DNA of 64,000 nt from Acinetobacter sp. WCHA55. GTDB taxonomy: Bacteria; Pseudomonadota; Gammaproteobacteria; Pseudomonadales; Moraxellaceae. The notes beneath the pieces were generated by a model. That model had not been told where the DNA came from, searched no databases, and saw only the letters and a program-made list of their open reading frames with translations. The stretch is taken from positions 1,922,001-1,986,000 of the forward strand of contig NZ_CP032286.1 in NCBI RefSeq assembly GCF_002165305.2, given 5' to 3'. This document shows, piece after piece, positions 1 through 9,886 of this stretch. Numbering within the stretch: position 1 is the stretch's first letter; the number at the start of each line of letters is the position of its first letter. The position numbers and the translations under genes were made by a program.

Positions 1-60
1 AAACTTCATCCACTGTGGGTCATGCTCTTTGGGGCAGTATCAGGCGCACTGTTTTTATAA
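1..60 (+). CDS. 3' end of a membrane protein gene, possibly a chromate transporter
   Basis: The window opens inside an open frame that ends at a TAA at 58-60. The last 19 residues read KLHPLWVMLFGAVSGALFL, a hydrophobic C-terminal helix. The HPLW plus small-residue helix is reminiscent of ChrA-type chromate transporter C-termini, but this is too short for a firm call. Positions 61-206, between this stop and the convergent efflux operon, contain only a small inverted repeat (139-147 with 156-164) and no gene. Confidence 0.35.
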   Translation, partial: KLHPLWVMLFGAVSGALFL

Positions 61-206
61 ACAGTCTGTTCATTATAATCAGTATCCAATAACACATACT
101 TTCTGTTTCACCGTTACTTTCAAATAAATAGTTTAAGTCTTGCATCTGAAAACCAAGATGCAAGGCTTTGCCATTTGAGTCAATAAACATGTGAAAAAAT
201 CAAGGG

Positions 207-1604
207 TTAGGAAATATTCCCACCCAATGCAGTGATTAATTGCGCTGTATTTTTTAATTGGATTTGTTGCAACTCTAATGTGCTCTGTTCAGCTTGTAGC
301 CTTAAATTCTGCGCCGTGACCACTTCCAAATAACTGACTAAACCTGCGTTATAACGTCGCATCACCACTTGTTCATTTTCTTTGCTCAGTTGTAGTAACT
401 GAGCTTGTTCCAGTTGTTGTTGCTTCAAACTTGAAGTCTGCATTAAGGCATCATCGACTTCCTTCCAGCCCGTAAGTACAGCTTGCTTATAGGCTGCTAA
501 TTTTTCGTCATAGCTTGCCTGTGCTTGGGCAATTTCAGCTTGACGTTTTCCACCATCAAAAATAACCGAAGCCGCTTCTAATCCCGTAGACCATAAGTAT
601 GCAGGGGCTTGGAACAGTTGGCCCAACACTTGACTATTTAAACTCGTATTAAGACTAATACTAATATCTGGCAACCAAGCCGTTTGCGCTAAACCCAACT
701 GCGCATGTGTGCTCGCAAGCTCCCGCTCTGCACGAATCACGTCGGGACGTTGAATGAGTAAACGACTGGGTAGCTGCGCAGGTACAGCAGGTATACTCAA
801 ACGTTGCTGACGTTTTGCCAATTGAAACTCAGTCACACTTTTACCCTGTAAGACTGACAGCACATTTTCCTGTAAATTGCGTTCACGCTGCGTTTCGATT
901 TGCTGTATTTGCACTTGTTTCAACTGCGTTTCTGCCTGTATCACATCTGCCCGCGCAATCATCCCTGCTGTATATTGATTTTTTAAAATTTGCACCGAAC
1001 GTAGGTAACTTTTTTGGGTCTGCTTTAATACATCAAGCTGCGCATCCAAAACACGAATGTTCCAATAAGCCTCAGTCGCCAATAACTGCTGATTTAACTT
1101 GACTGCGGCTAAGTCAGCCTGCACCGCTTCTAAATTTGCCTGTTGTCCCTCTATCGCTTTCGCTACACGTCCCCACACATCTGGAATCCAACTGGCCTGA
1201 ACCCCTGTACTAAACTGGCTATTTGGAGAAGTATGCTTTGCGCCATTACGGTTGACAGCACCTTCTAAGCTTAGATTGACAGAACGACTGGCTTTTTGCT
1301 GCTCAAGTAAAGCATTGGCTTGTCTATAGCGTGCCTCGGCCTGTTTTAGATTTAAGTTTTCTGCATTTAACTGTTGCAACAGTTGACTTAAAACAGGGTC
1401 TTGATAAATGTCCCACCATGCAACAGCCTTACCTTTTAACTTTGCAGTTTCTGTCCAATTAAGCACCGCATATTTGTATTGATCAGCCACTTGAATTATC
1501 GGTGTTTTATATTCAGGAGGACGTATGACTGCCGTAGAACTACATGCAGTCAATAACAATACACAACTTAGGCTGAAGACATTTTTATAAACCAAACCTG
1601 ACAT
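207..1604 (-). CDS. Outer-membrane factor lipoprotein of an RND efflux system (OpmB/NodT family)
   Basis: This 465-residue protein is the outer-membrane channel of the tripartite pump encoded immediately upstream. It starts with a lipoprotein signal peptide with lipobox LLTAC (cysteine near residue 21), followed by two long, glutamine- and alanine-rich coiled-coil segments typical of the OEP/TolC fold, with the usual family motif RPDVIRAERELAS in the middle. Length matches the NodT/OprM family (about 460-490). It follows the second RND gene by 21 bases, so it is the last gene of a four-gene operon. The arrangement periplasmic adaptor, RND, RND, outer-membrane factor is that of Pseudomonas muxABC-opmB; E. 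coli mdtABC lacks a linked channel gene. Substrate is not predictable from sequence. Confidence 0.9.
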   Translation of the reverse strand: MSGLVYKNVFSLSCVLLLTACSSTAVIRPPEYKTPIIQVADQYKYAVLNWTETAKLKGKAVAWWDIYQDPVLSQLLQQLNAENLNLKQAEARYRQANALLEQQKASRSVNLSLEGAVNRNGAKHTSPNSQFSTGVQASWIPDVWGRVAKAIEGQQANLEAVQADLAAVKLNQQLLATEAYWNIRVLDAQLDVLKQTQKSYLRSVQILKNQYTAGMIARADVIQAETQLKQVQIQQIETQRERNLQENVLSVLQGKSVTEFQLAKRQQRLSIPAVPAQLPSRLLIQRPDVIRAERELASTHAQLGLAQTAWLPDISISLNTSLNSQVLGQLFQAPAYLWSTGLEAASVIFDGGKRQAEIAQAQASYDEKLAAYKQAVLTGWKEVDDALMQTSSLKQQQLEQAQLLQLSKENEQVVMRRYNAGLVSYLEVVTAQNLRLQAEQSTLELQQIQLKNTAQLITALGGNIS

Positions 1605-1625
1605 TCTATTTTCCTATTTCTTTAT

Positions 1626-4600
1626 CTATTTGCCTAATCTTTGCAGCATAAATTTACGTTTAAATCTTGAACAAGATTCAGCCCATTTTTCAAAGAGCAA
1701 ATACAAAACAGGCGTTGTATACAAAGTTAAAAGCTGTCCAAGCACCAAACCACCCACAATGACCACACCCAAAGGTTGACGTAACTCTGCCCCTTCACCC
1801 CAACTACAAGCCAGCGGAATCGCACCTAATAATGCTGCGGTATTGGTCATTAAAATTGGGCGAAAACGTAGCGCCGCAGCAGACAACACAGCTTGATACG
1901 CTGACTTTCCTGCACGCCGTTCATATAACGTAAAATCAATCAATAAAATGGCATTTTTCACTACGATACCAATAAGTAAAAACATGCCCAATAATGCAAT
2001 CAGGGTAAACTCAAAGTTAAATATCCATAAGGTCAACAGTGCACCCAAAGCCACAGCCGGTATGGTCGATAAAATCGTTAATGGATGCACCACACTTTCA
2101 TAGGTCACCCCAAGCACGATATAAATCAGCACAATCACCGCAAAAATCAGTAAGGGGGTGCTTAATCCCGCTTGTAAACTTTCTGCCTCTACATCTTTAT
2201 CTGTGGTCATAAAAACGTTGTTTGGCAACATCACTTCAGTGAGGACAGATCGGATCGCGGCATCAGCCTGTTCATAGCTATAGCCCTGTTTCACCACATA
2301 ACCAATACCCATCGCGGCGTATTGATTACGTCGATACACTCGATCATTGGTAATTCCATAAGACCATGTCGCAAAGTTACGCAGTGGCACAGCCTGTCCA
2401 TTTTTATTGGGAACTTGTACATTGGCTAAGGATTCAGGATATTCCGTGAAGTGCTTATCTACTTCCATGACCACATGAAACTGTTGGGTCTGATCATAAA
2501 TGGTTGAAATCTGACGCTGTGAAAATGAGTTATTCAATACACTCGAAATGCTTTCAATGTCGACTCCCAAACGACGCGCTGCTTCACGGTCTACATCTAG
2601 GGTGACATGCTGCGCACCTTCATCCCCCATGGTTTCGACTTCCTCAAGTTCAGGCAGTTTTTGCATGGCCTGTGCAACTTTCGGCACCCATTGGCGTAGC
2701 TGTGCAACCTCATCTGACTGTAGTAACAGCATATAATCTTGACCACTGCCACTTGAAAAAGGATCATCCAGTTCTAATTCTTGTTCCACACGTGCTGAGA
2801 AAATTGCCCCAGCCTGCCACGGCGCATTTTTTTTCATACGCTCGACAATGGCATGTGAACTTTGCCCCTCACGTTCCGATTTGGGTTTTAAACTCACCAT
2901 GAAAAAGGAATTGGTGGTTCCGCCTGCTCCCCCTGAAGTTCCAACCACATCTTTTACAGCAGGATCACTCAGCAAGCTTTGGCTAAAGGCTGCAATTTTG
3001 GGTTGCATAATTTGAAAAGAAAACCCGTCATCACCACGAATAAAAGCCTCAACTCGTCCTGTATCTTGCTCAGGCAATACTCGTTTAGGGAGGTGCTGAT
3101 AGACATAGAATGAAGCACCTATCGCACCTAGCCAAAATAAAATCACGACATAGCCATGTGCTAGCATCCATTTTAAAGATGTTAAATAAGCATGATTGAA
3201 CTGCTGCATGCAACGATGGCTAAATTGATATAAAGGTTGATGTTGGTCGCTCTCTAGCGGTTTTAAACAATGTGCAGATAAGCTTGGTGTTAACACCAAG
3301 GACACAAAAACGGACAACAGCACAATAAAAACTAAGGTCAGTGAAAACTCGCGGAACAGCCGCTCAATTACACCGCCCATAAACAGCACTGAAATGAAAA
3401 TCACCACCAATGCCAAATTCATGGCCACTAAAGTCAGCCCCACCTCCTGAATCCCTTTAATGGCAGCCTGTACAGGAGAGTCTCCCTGCTCAATATGACG
3501 CTCAATATTTTCTAGCACCACAATCGCATCATCCACCACCAATCCAATAGCGACAATCACCGCCATAATGGAGAGGTTGTTTAACGAAAAGCCTGCCAAA
3601 TACACCAAACTACAAGCACCCACCAACGTCACCAGCATGGCAATACTTGGTACAAGGGCGCTTTGTACACGCCCTAACATTAAAGCAACGACAATAATGA
3701 CCAACAGCATGGAAAACAACAGCGTATCTCGCGCTTCCGCTAAGCCTGCGCGAATGATTTCAGAACCATCCATCACCGTAGTCAATTGTGCATCTGCAGG
3801 AATGAGTGATTTTAGTTCAGGCAGTTTTTCTTTTATTTGATCAATGGTTGCCACGGTATTGGCATTGGGTTGACGGCTGATTTTGATAATCACCGCGGGT
3901 TTACCATTATGAAAACCACTGACATAGCGGTTTTCAACAGAATCTTGCACCTCAGCCACATCTTTTAAACGCACAATTGCTTGAGCATTACGATGAATCA
4001 CCAAGTTGGCAAAATCTTGCGCTTGTTTTAAATCATGCGACAGTGCAACTTGCCAACGAAGTTGATCGCTTTCAACCACGCCCAACGCTTGTACTGTATT
4101 ACTTTTTTCAATTGCAGTACGGACTTGTTCCAATGAAACGCCCTGTGCAATGAGTGCATTCGGATTTAAGGTGATCCGCACCGCAGGCATAGACGCGCCA
4201 TCAATTTCAACTTCACCAACTCCACTTATCTGCGCAAGATTGGGCTGGAGTTGATTGCTGGCAATTTCATATAATTTACCCGCAGATAAATGCTCTGAAC
4301 TCAATGCCAAATAAAAAATTGGGCTTTGGCTGGGATTAACCTTGAAATATTCAGGTGGGCTAGGCATCCCTGATGGAAGTTGCGACATTGCAGTATTAAT
4401 CGCAGCCTGTACTTCTCTCGCTGCTTCATTAATGTCCGTATCTAAGTCAAAGTGCAAAGTGACTTGCGTTGCGTTTTGACTACTAGAGGAATTAATCGCT
4501 TTTACCCCAGAAACGCCCATCATGGCCCGTTCTAAAGGTGTTGCAACAGTTGCCGACATACTTTCAGGACTTGCTCCAGGTAAACTGGCCCGCACCACAA

Positions 4601-4733
4601 TGGTCGGAATATCTGCCTGAGGTAAAGACGCCACGGGTAAGCGGAAATACGCCAATACACCAAGCAACACAATTGCAATGCCCAATAACACACCAGTAAC
4701 AGGACGATGAACCAAAGCAGAGAGCAGTTTCAA
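1626..4733 (-). CDS. mdtC: RND efflux pump subunit, MdtC/MuxC-like
   Basis: An inner-membrane proton-driven HAE1-family RND transporter of 1035 residues, the normal family length. It has the expected N-terminal first transmembrane helix, two large periplasmic loops, and twelve membrane segments. The transmembrane-4 motif VDDAIVVLENIERH carries the paired aspartates of the proton relay, and GIVVKNAILLIDF is the conserved late helix. Its start overlaps the stop of the preceding RND gene by four bases, so the two are translationally coupled. In MdtBC and MuxBC the two RND proteins form a heterotrimer in which one mainly moves protons and the other binds substrate. By order and similarity this is the second, C-type subunit; the B/C assignment is inference from gene order. 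Confidence 0.9.
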   Translation of the reverse strand: MKLLSALVHRPVTGVLLGIAIVLLGVLAYFRLPVASLPQADIPTIVVRASLPGASPESMSATVATPLERAMMGVSGVKAINSSSSQNATQVTLHFDLDTDINEAAREVQAAINTAMSQLPSGMPSPPEYFKVNPSQSPIFYLALSSEHLSAGKLYEIASNQLQPNLAQISGVGEVEIDGASMPAVRITLNPNALIAQGVSLEQVRTAIEKSNTVQALGVVESDQLRWQVALSHDLKQAQDFANLVIHRNAQAIVRLKDVAEVQDSVENRYVSGFHNGKPAVIIKISRQPNANTVATIDQIKEKLPELKSLIPADAQLTTVMDGSEIIRAGLAEARDTLLFSMLLVIIVVALMLGRVQSALVPSIAMLVTLVGACSLVYLAGFSLNNLSIMAVIVAIGLVVDDAIVVLENIERHIEQGDSPVQAAIKGIQEVGLTLVAMNLALVVIFISVLFMGGVIERLFREFSLTLVFIVLLSVFVSLVLTPSLSAHCLKPLESDQHQPLYQFSHRCMQQFNHAYLTSLKWMLAHGYVVILFWLGAIGASFYVYQHLPKRVLPEQDTGRVEAFIRGDDGFSFQIMQPKIAAFSQSLLSDPAVKDVVGTSGGAGGTTNSFFMVSLKPKSEREGQSSHAIVERMKKNAPWQAGAIFSARVEQELELDDPFSSGSGQDYMLLLQSDEVAQLRQWVPKVAQAMQKLPELEEVETMGDEGAQHVTLDVDREAARRLGVDIESISSVLNNSFSQRQISTIYDQTQQFHVVMEVDKHFTEYPESLANVQVPNKNGQAVPLRNFATWSYGITNDRVYRRNQYAAMGIGYVVKQGYSYEQADAAIRSVLTEVMLPNNVFMTTDKDVEAESLQAGLSTPLLIFAVIVLIYIVLGVTYESVVHPLTILSTIPAVALGALLTLWIFNFEFTLIALLGMFLLIGIVVKNAILLIDFTLYERRAGKSAYQAVLSAAALRFRPILMTNTAALLGAIPLACSWGEGAELRQPLGVVIVGGLVLGQLLTLYTTPVLYLLFEKWAESCSRFKRKFMLQRLGK

Positions 4734-7700
4734 GACTCGCTCCTTGTTTCATCAAATTCAGCAAAAGGTAGCTTTGGGTTTTGAAAAGCATGCTGTAAAC
4801 GGTCAAAAAACAAATAGACCACAGGCGTGGTAAATAAGGTCAACACCTGACTTAAAATCAAGCCACCAACCATGACAATTCCTAGAGGCTGGCGTAATTC
4901 AGCTCCCGACCCTGATGCCAACATGAGTGGAATAGCACCGACCAATGCCGCCAGTGTCGTCATTAAAATGGGGCGGAATCGCATCAACGCCGCCTGATAA
5001 ATCGCTTGCTGAGGCGAAAGACCCTCTTGGCGCTGCGCTGCCAAAGCGAAGTCCACCATCATGATGCCGTTTTTCTTCACCAAACCGATCAATAAAATAA
5101 TGCCGATTAAAGCAATCATATCGAGTGGTCGACCTACCATAAACAGCGCCAATAAAGCCCCAATTGCAGCAGACGGTAAGGTTGAAAGAATAGTGATGGG
5201 ATGAATAAAGCTCTCATACAGCATCCCAAGCACAATATACATGGTCACAATCGCTGCAATTACCAACCAAAAGGTATGCTGCTGCGAGTTTTCAAATGCA
5301 GCCGCCGCCCCTTGTAGCTGAAGCTTAACTTCAGCAGGTAAATTGAGCTGCTGTTCTACACGTTGAATAGCTTGGATGGCATCTCCCAAAGCGACGCCTG
5401 TTGCAAGGTTAAAAGAGATACCATTGGCAGGAAACTGAGCTTGTTGCTGTAAAATAATTGGGACACGTTTTTGCACAATGCTTGCCACAGAACTGAGTAA
5501 AATCGGCTCTCCACTGGCTGTATGAATATAAGTTTGCTCTAAAGCTTGTATACCTTGAGTTAATTCTGGCGCCAGCTCGAGTACAATGCGGTACTGATTC
5601 GACTGGGTATATAAAGTTGCAATTTGTCGCTGTGCAAATAGATTTTGCAAAGCCAAACTAATGTCTTCTACTGTTAAGCCGAATCTCGCTGCTGCATCTC
5701 GATTGACATCAATATATGCCTGTAAACCTTGCCCAGCGTTTTCACTGCTCACTTCTGCAAACTCGGGTTGTTGGCGTAAAGCATCTACCAAGACAGGTGT
5801 CCATAACGCCAAGTCTGTGGTTTTTGCTGCTGTCAAACTGAGCTGATACTGAGTTCGACTAATTTTATCTTCAATACTTAGCTCCTGCACAGGTTGCATC
5901 CAAGCTTGAATACCCTGAACATAACCCAACTCTTCACGCAGACGTGCCATCACTTGATCTGCACCTTCTCGTTCTGCATGTGACTTTAAGTTAATAAGAA
6001 TTCGGCCATTACTGAGTTTTGGGTTATTGGCATCAATACCAATAAATGAAGACAGACTTTCAACAGCGGGATCTTTTAAAATTTCAGCCGCTAGTGCTTG
6101 CTGGCGCTCACTCATGGCTTGAAATGAAATATCGTCTGGGGCTTCGGTCACTACTTGGATAACGCCACTGTCCTGCACAGGGAAAAAGCCTTTCGGAATC
6201 ATCCAATACAAGAACCCTGCGAATAACACTGTACTGAGCATAACTGTTAGTGTCAGGGTTTGATGCTGAAATACCCATTGCAAAGCTTTTCCATACTGCT
6301 GAATGATGCCATCCAAACTCCATCTATTCGCTGAAGTTTGATGCTCTGCTTCTTTTAGTGATGCTTTGCCTTTGAGCAAATAAGCACACATCATCGGCGT
6401 TAAGGTTAAAGAGACAACCAAAGAAATCGCAATTGCAGCCGCCAAAGTCACTGCAAACTCATGGAACAAACGCCCGACGACATCCCCCATAAACAGTAGC
6501 GGGATGAGAACTGCAATCAATGAAATAGTTAAAGAAATGAGCGTAAAACCTATTTCCTTCGACCCTTTGAATGCCGCTTGCATCAGGCTTTCACCCGCTT
6601 CACGATGTCGTGCAATATTTTCCAGCATCACAATCGCATCATCCACCACAAAGCCTGTGGCAATGGTCAGTGCCATTAAGGTCAGGTTATTGACTGAAAA
6701 ACCTAAAAAATACATCAGTACAAACGTACCAATGATTGACAGTGGAACAGCAATACTCGGAATAATGGTTGCAGATAAATTTCTCAAAAAGAGAAAAGTC
6801 ACCATTACGACTAAACAGACGGCAAAAACCAATTCCTTTTGTACATCGTGGATTGAACTACGAATACTCTCGGTACGATCGGTCAGTACTCGAATTTTGA
6901 CGTTTTCAGGCAGGTTCTTTTGAAGTTCAGGCAACAACTGCTTAATCTGATCGGCCACTTGAATCACGTTGGCATTCGGTTGGCGCTGTACATTCACCAA
7001 AATGGCGGCTTGACTGTCTGCCCATGCCGCCATATAGCGGTCTTCACTGCCTTCAATCACCTGTGCCACATCTTTTAATCGAATCGGGGCACCGTTATTC
7101 CAGCGTAAAATAAGGCTTTCATAGTCTCCAATTGAACGAATTTGATCATTGGCATCCAGCATGGTACTGCGATATGGCCCATCAAAACTGCCTTTGGGTT
7201 GACTGGCATTGGCGGCATTGATTGCGGTACGGACATCTTCGGCACTCATTTTATAAGCGGCAAGTGCAGCAGGATTCATTTGCACACGTATTGCTGGTCG
7301 TTGCCCACCAGCAAGGCTCACCATACCCACACCCGTGAGTTGAGACAGTTTTTGTGCCACCCGAGTATCCACCATGTCATAGACCGTGGTGAGGGGTAAA
7401 GTTTCTGAACTAATTGCTAAGGTAATGACAGGCACATCGGCTGGATTGACCTTTCGATATACAGGTGGTGTTGGCAAATCACTTGGCAATTTACTGCTGG
7501 CAGTGCTTAGTGCAGATTGTACTTCTTGCTCTACTACACCCAGTTCAGCACTTAACTCAAACTGTAAGGTAATGACAGATGCCCCGACAGAACTCTGCGA
7601 AGACATTTGCTTTAAGCCCGCAATTTTGCCCATTTCCCGTTCAAGCGGTGCGGTGATAGTCCGTTGTACCGTGTCAGGGTTTGCCCCAGGCTGAAAGGTA

Positions 7701-7843
7701 TAGACCTGAATAATCGGATAGTCGACCTGTGGCAAGGCTGACACAGGTAAAAGTCGCCAAACCAATAGTCCACTAAACAGCAATGCCAACATCAACAACG
7801 TGGTTGCGACTGGACGGACAATAAAGAACTTTGAAATATTCAT
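4730..7843 (-). CDS. mdtB: RND efflux pump subunit, MdtB/MuxB-like
   Basis: The first of two RND transporters in the operon, 1037 residues. It shows the family hallmarks: N-terminal FIVRPVATTLLMLALL helix, the VDDAIVMLENIARH proton-relay motif, and GLVKKNGIMMVDFA in the second half. The gene follows the adaptor gene by three bases and overlaps the next RND gene by four. Two adjacent, clearly related but not identical RND genes are the signature of MdtBC/MuxBC heteromeric pumps. In those families known substrates include bile salts, novobiocin and some beta-lactams; no substrate can be read from this sequence. Confidence 0.9.
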   Translation of the reverse strand: MNISKFFIVRPVATTLLMLALLFSGLLVWRLLPVSALPQVDYPIIQVYTFQPGANPDTVQRTITAPLEREMGKIAGLKQMSSQSSVGASVITLQFELSAELGVVEQEVQSALSTASSKLPSDLPTPPVYRKVNPADVPVITLAISSETLPLTTVYDMVDTRVAQKLSQLTGVGMVSLAGGQRPAIRVQMNPAALAAYKMSAEDVRTAINAANASQPKGSFDGPYRSTMLDANDQIRSIGDYESLILRWNNGAPIRLKDVAQVIEGSEDRYMAAWADSQAAILVNVQRQPNANVIQVADQIKQLLPELQKNLPENVKIRVLTDRTESIRSSIHDVQKELVFAVCLVVMVTFLFLRNLSATIIPSIAVPLSIIGTFVLMYFLGFSVNNLTLMALTIATGFVVDDAIVMLENIARHREAGESLMQAAFKGSKEIGFTLISLTISLIAVLIPLLFMGDVVGRLFHEFAVTLAAAIAISLVVSLTLTPMMCAYLLKGKASLKEAEHQTSANRWSLDGIIQQYGKALQWVFQHQTLTLTVMLSTVLFAGFLYWMIPKGFFPVQDSGVIQVVTEAPDDISFQAMSERQQALAAEILKDPAVESLSSFIGIDANNPKLSNGRILINLKSHAEREGADQVMARLREELGYVQGIQAWMQPVQELSIEDKISRTQYQLSLTAAKTTDLALWTPVLVDALRQQPEFAEVSSENAGQGLQAYIDVNRDAAARFGLTVEDISLALQNLFAQRQIATLYTQSNQYRIVLELAPELTQGIQALEQTYIHTASGEPILLSSVASIVQKRVPIILQQQAQFPANGISFNLATGVALGDAIQAIQRVEQQLNLPAEVKLQLQGAAAAFENSQQHTFWLVIAAIVTMYIVLGMLYESFIHPITILSTLPSAAIGALLALFMVGRPLDMIALIGIILLIGLVKKNGIMMVDFALAAQRQEGLSPQQAIYQAALMRFRPILMTTLAALVGAIPLMLASGSGAELRQPLGIVMVGGLILSQVLTLFTTPVVYLFFDRLQHAFQNPKLPFAEFDETRSES

Positions 7844-7846
7844 GTC

Positions 7847-9055
7847 TTATCCAACAGCAGGTCTTGATGTTGCCATCACTTGGGGTTGATCCGAGACAAT
7901 TTGTACTTCTTTTCCTTCTGCAAGGCGATCAATCCCTTCTAAAACCACCTGCTCCGTACCGTTTAATCCTGTTAAAACTTGAATCTGACCGTTAGAACTC
8001 AAACCCAATGTGAGCATACGAATTTCTGCTTTTTTCTTCGGATTAACGATATACACATAAGTCCCTTTGGCCCCATGTTGCACGGCGTCACTTGGAATAC
8101 TGACAGTGTTTCGAATAGTGTGTGCATTTAAACGAACATTGACAAACTGATTGGGAAATAAGACATCATCACGATTATCAAAAATGGCCTTGATCTTTAA
8201 TGTGCCTGTATTGGCATCAATCTGGTTATCCAACGCCTGTACATGCCCAACCGCAAGTTGCTTTTGTTCTGCTTTATCCCATGCCTTGACTGGGACTTGA
8301 TGTCCCTGTTTCATGTTGTTACGCAAATGAGCCAAATCATGTTCAGCAACTGAAAACTGTACATAAATAGGATGAACTTGAGTGATGCTAACCAAACCTG
8401 TCGTGTCATTGGCCTGTATTAAATTACCTGCATCTTTCTGTTGAAAACCAACTCGACCATTAATTGGTGAATAAATTTTGGTATAAGACAATTGTAATTT
8501 TGCTGCATCAACCTCAGCTTGATTGGCCTGTATTTGCCCTTTCAACTGATTGACTAGAGCTTGCTGTTGCTCTACTTGTTGTTTAGCAATTGAGTCTTGC
8601 TTAAAAAGCAGTTGATAACGTGCTAACTCCGTTTCTGCATTTCGGAGTTGCGCTAAGTTTTGCTGTTGTGTGCCTTCTGCCTGTGCCAAAGCCACTTGAA
8701 ATGGTGCAGGGTCAACTTGAGCAAGAAGTTGTCCTTTCTGGACTGTCTGACCTTCTTTAAAATAAATCTGCTTGAGAACACCAGAAACCTGAGTTTGCAC
8801 ATTCACTGTATGGGTCGAAACAACTGTACCGATGGCTTTAATTTCCACCTGCAAGTCTTGTCGCTGTACAGGCACAACACGTACAGGCACAGGTTTATCC
8901 CATTGACTATATTCTTCGCTAGGCTGCGACATAGTATTTTTCCAATACAGCCCTCCCATGCCTAACAACAAAATGACAATAATCAATCCAATCCAATATG
9001 TTCGACGATGAAGAAAATGCTTTGCTGGGTCGTTATTGTTCAATGGCTCACTCAT
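7847..9055 (-). CDS. mdtA: RND periplasmic adaptor (membrane fusion protein), MdtA/MuxA-like
   Basis: A 402-residue membrane fusion protein that bridges the RND pumps and the outer-membrane factor. A single N-terminal membrane anchor (about residues 20-38) is followed by the split lipoyl domain (VSGVLKQIYFKEGQTVQKGQLLAQVDP), a helical hairpin (about 115-180) and beta-barrel and membrane-proximal domains. It is the first gene of the operon, so its promoter should lie in 9056-9350. That stretch is shared with the divergent FecI-type gene and contains a Fur-box-like sequence closer to the latter. No dedicated local repressor or two-component regulator gene is present. Confidence 0.9.
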   Translation of the reverse strand: MSEPLNNNDPAKHFLHRRTYWIGLIIVILLLGMGGLYWKNTMSQPSEEYSQWDKPVPVRVVPVQRQDLQVEIKAIGTVVSTHTVNVQTQVSGVLKQIYFKEGQTVQKGQLLAQVDPAPFQVALAQAEGTQQQNLAQLRNAETELARYQLLFKQDSIAKQQVEQQQALVNQLKGQIQANQAEVDAAKLQLSYTKIYSPINGRVGFQQKDAGNLIQANDTTGLVSITQVHPIYVQFSVAEHDLAHLRNNMKQGHQVPVKAWDKAEQKQLAVGHVQALDNQIDANTGTLKIKAIFDNRDDVLFPNQFVNVRLNAHTIRNTVSIPSDAVQHGAKGTYVYIVNPKKKAEIRMLTLGLSSNGQIQVLTGLNGTEQVVLEGIDRLAEGKEVQIVSDQPQVMATSRPAVG

Positions 9056-9255
9056 TACATTTCCTATTCATTACAAAAAATTCTCGCCCAACAGGTACTG
9101 TTCAAAACGGTAAGAACATACAATTTTTTAAAATTTGATCAAATTAAGTATTTAAAAAATTGAAATTTCTTATTACAAATCACGCATATCTATTTGTAAG
9201 ACGTATGAAAACCTAAAAAAGCTCACAGTAAATGTTGCATTTTGTAATTGCATTT

Positions 9256-9274
9256 AATAATGATTATCATTAAT
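9256..9274. promoter_or_regulatory. Fur box upstream of the FecI-type sigma gene
   Basis: The 19-base sequence AATAATGATTATCATTAAT matches the Fur consensus GATAATGATAATCATTATC at 15 of 19 positions and is itself nearly palindromic. It lies 77 bases upstream of the sigma-factor start, in an AT-rich divergent intergenic region. FecI-type sigma genes are normally Fur-repressed, so position and match agree. The site is symmetric and could also influence the divergent efflux operon, but that is speculative. Confidence 0.75.
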
Positions 9275-9350
9275 ATTCAAGCATTCATTTGCTTATTCCA
9301 CTTTTACTGCTGAGATTCAGGATATTTTTCTAGGGTCATGAGTTGAAAAT

Positions 9351-9866
9351 ATGAACTTAAATGTCCAAAAAAAAATGTGGTTTAGCCAGATATACAGCAC
9401 ACACCAAACCACGCTGTTGTCATGGTTTAAACATAAATTGCAACACCATCATCAGTCTGAAGACCTGAGTCAGGAGGTGTTTTATCGTGCACTTAAAAGT
9501 GAATACTGTTTTGAAAAAATTAAAGAGCCTCAAGCATGGCTCATGAGTATTGCGAAACATGTGATTATTGATCACTGGCGACATCAACATGTTGAAAGGT
9601 TGTATTTAGATGCTTTGGCTCAGTTACCTGAAAACTATTACCCTTCGGCAGAGCATGAGGTGTGCATTCGAGAAACGCTTTATCAAGTACATCGCATGCT
9701 TGAGAAGCTACCAACGCGTACAGCACAGGTCTTTCTAATGTCCCAGTTAGATGGTCTCACCTATCGGGTGATTAGTGAGAAATTGAATATTTCTGAGGCA
9801 ACGGTAAAAAGAGATATGAAGCAGGCTTTTTTAGCTTGTATAAGTCTTTATAATCCTGTTGATTAA
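9351..9866 (+). CDS. FecI-like ECF sigma factor
   Basis: A 171-residue extracytoplasmic-function sigma-70 factor. Region 2 (about residues 20-85) includes the DLSQEVFYRAL and AWLMSIAKHVIIDHWR segments; region 4 (about 110-165) has the helix-turn-helix LTYRVISEKLNISEATVKRDMKQ. Sequence and context match the iron-siderophore FecI group. It is followed 20 bases later by a FecR gene and then by a receptor with an N-terminal signalling domain, the standard three-part cell-surface signalling system. It should direct RNA polymerase to the receptor gene when the cognate siderophore is bound. An upstream Fur box indicates iron repression. Confidence 0.9.
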   Translation: MNLNVQKKMWFSQIYSTHQTTLLSWFKHKLQHHHQSEDLSQEVFYRALKSEYCFEKIKEPQAWLMSIAKHVIIDHWRHQHVERLYLDALAQLPENYYPSAEHEVCIRETLYQVHRMLEKLPTRTAQVFLMSQLDGLTYRVISEKLNISEATVKRDMKQAFLACISLYNPVD

Positions 9867-9886
9867 TTCATCTTATTATAACACTT

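Noticed and set aside
139..164. Terminator hairpin after the first partial gene
   Set aside because: The 9-bp stem is not followed by a T-run on either strand, so it is not listed as a terminator.
9256..9274. Fur regulation of the divergent efflux operon
   Set aside because: The box is about 200 bases from the efflux start and 77 from the sigma gene, so only the latter is supported.
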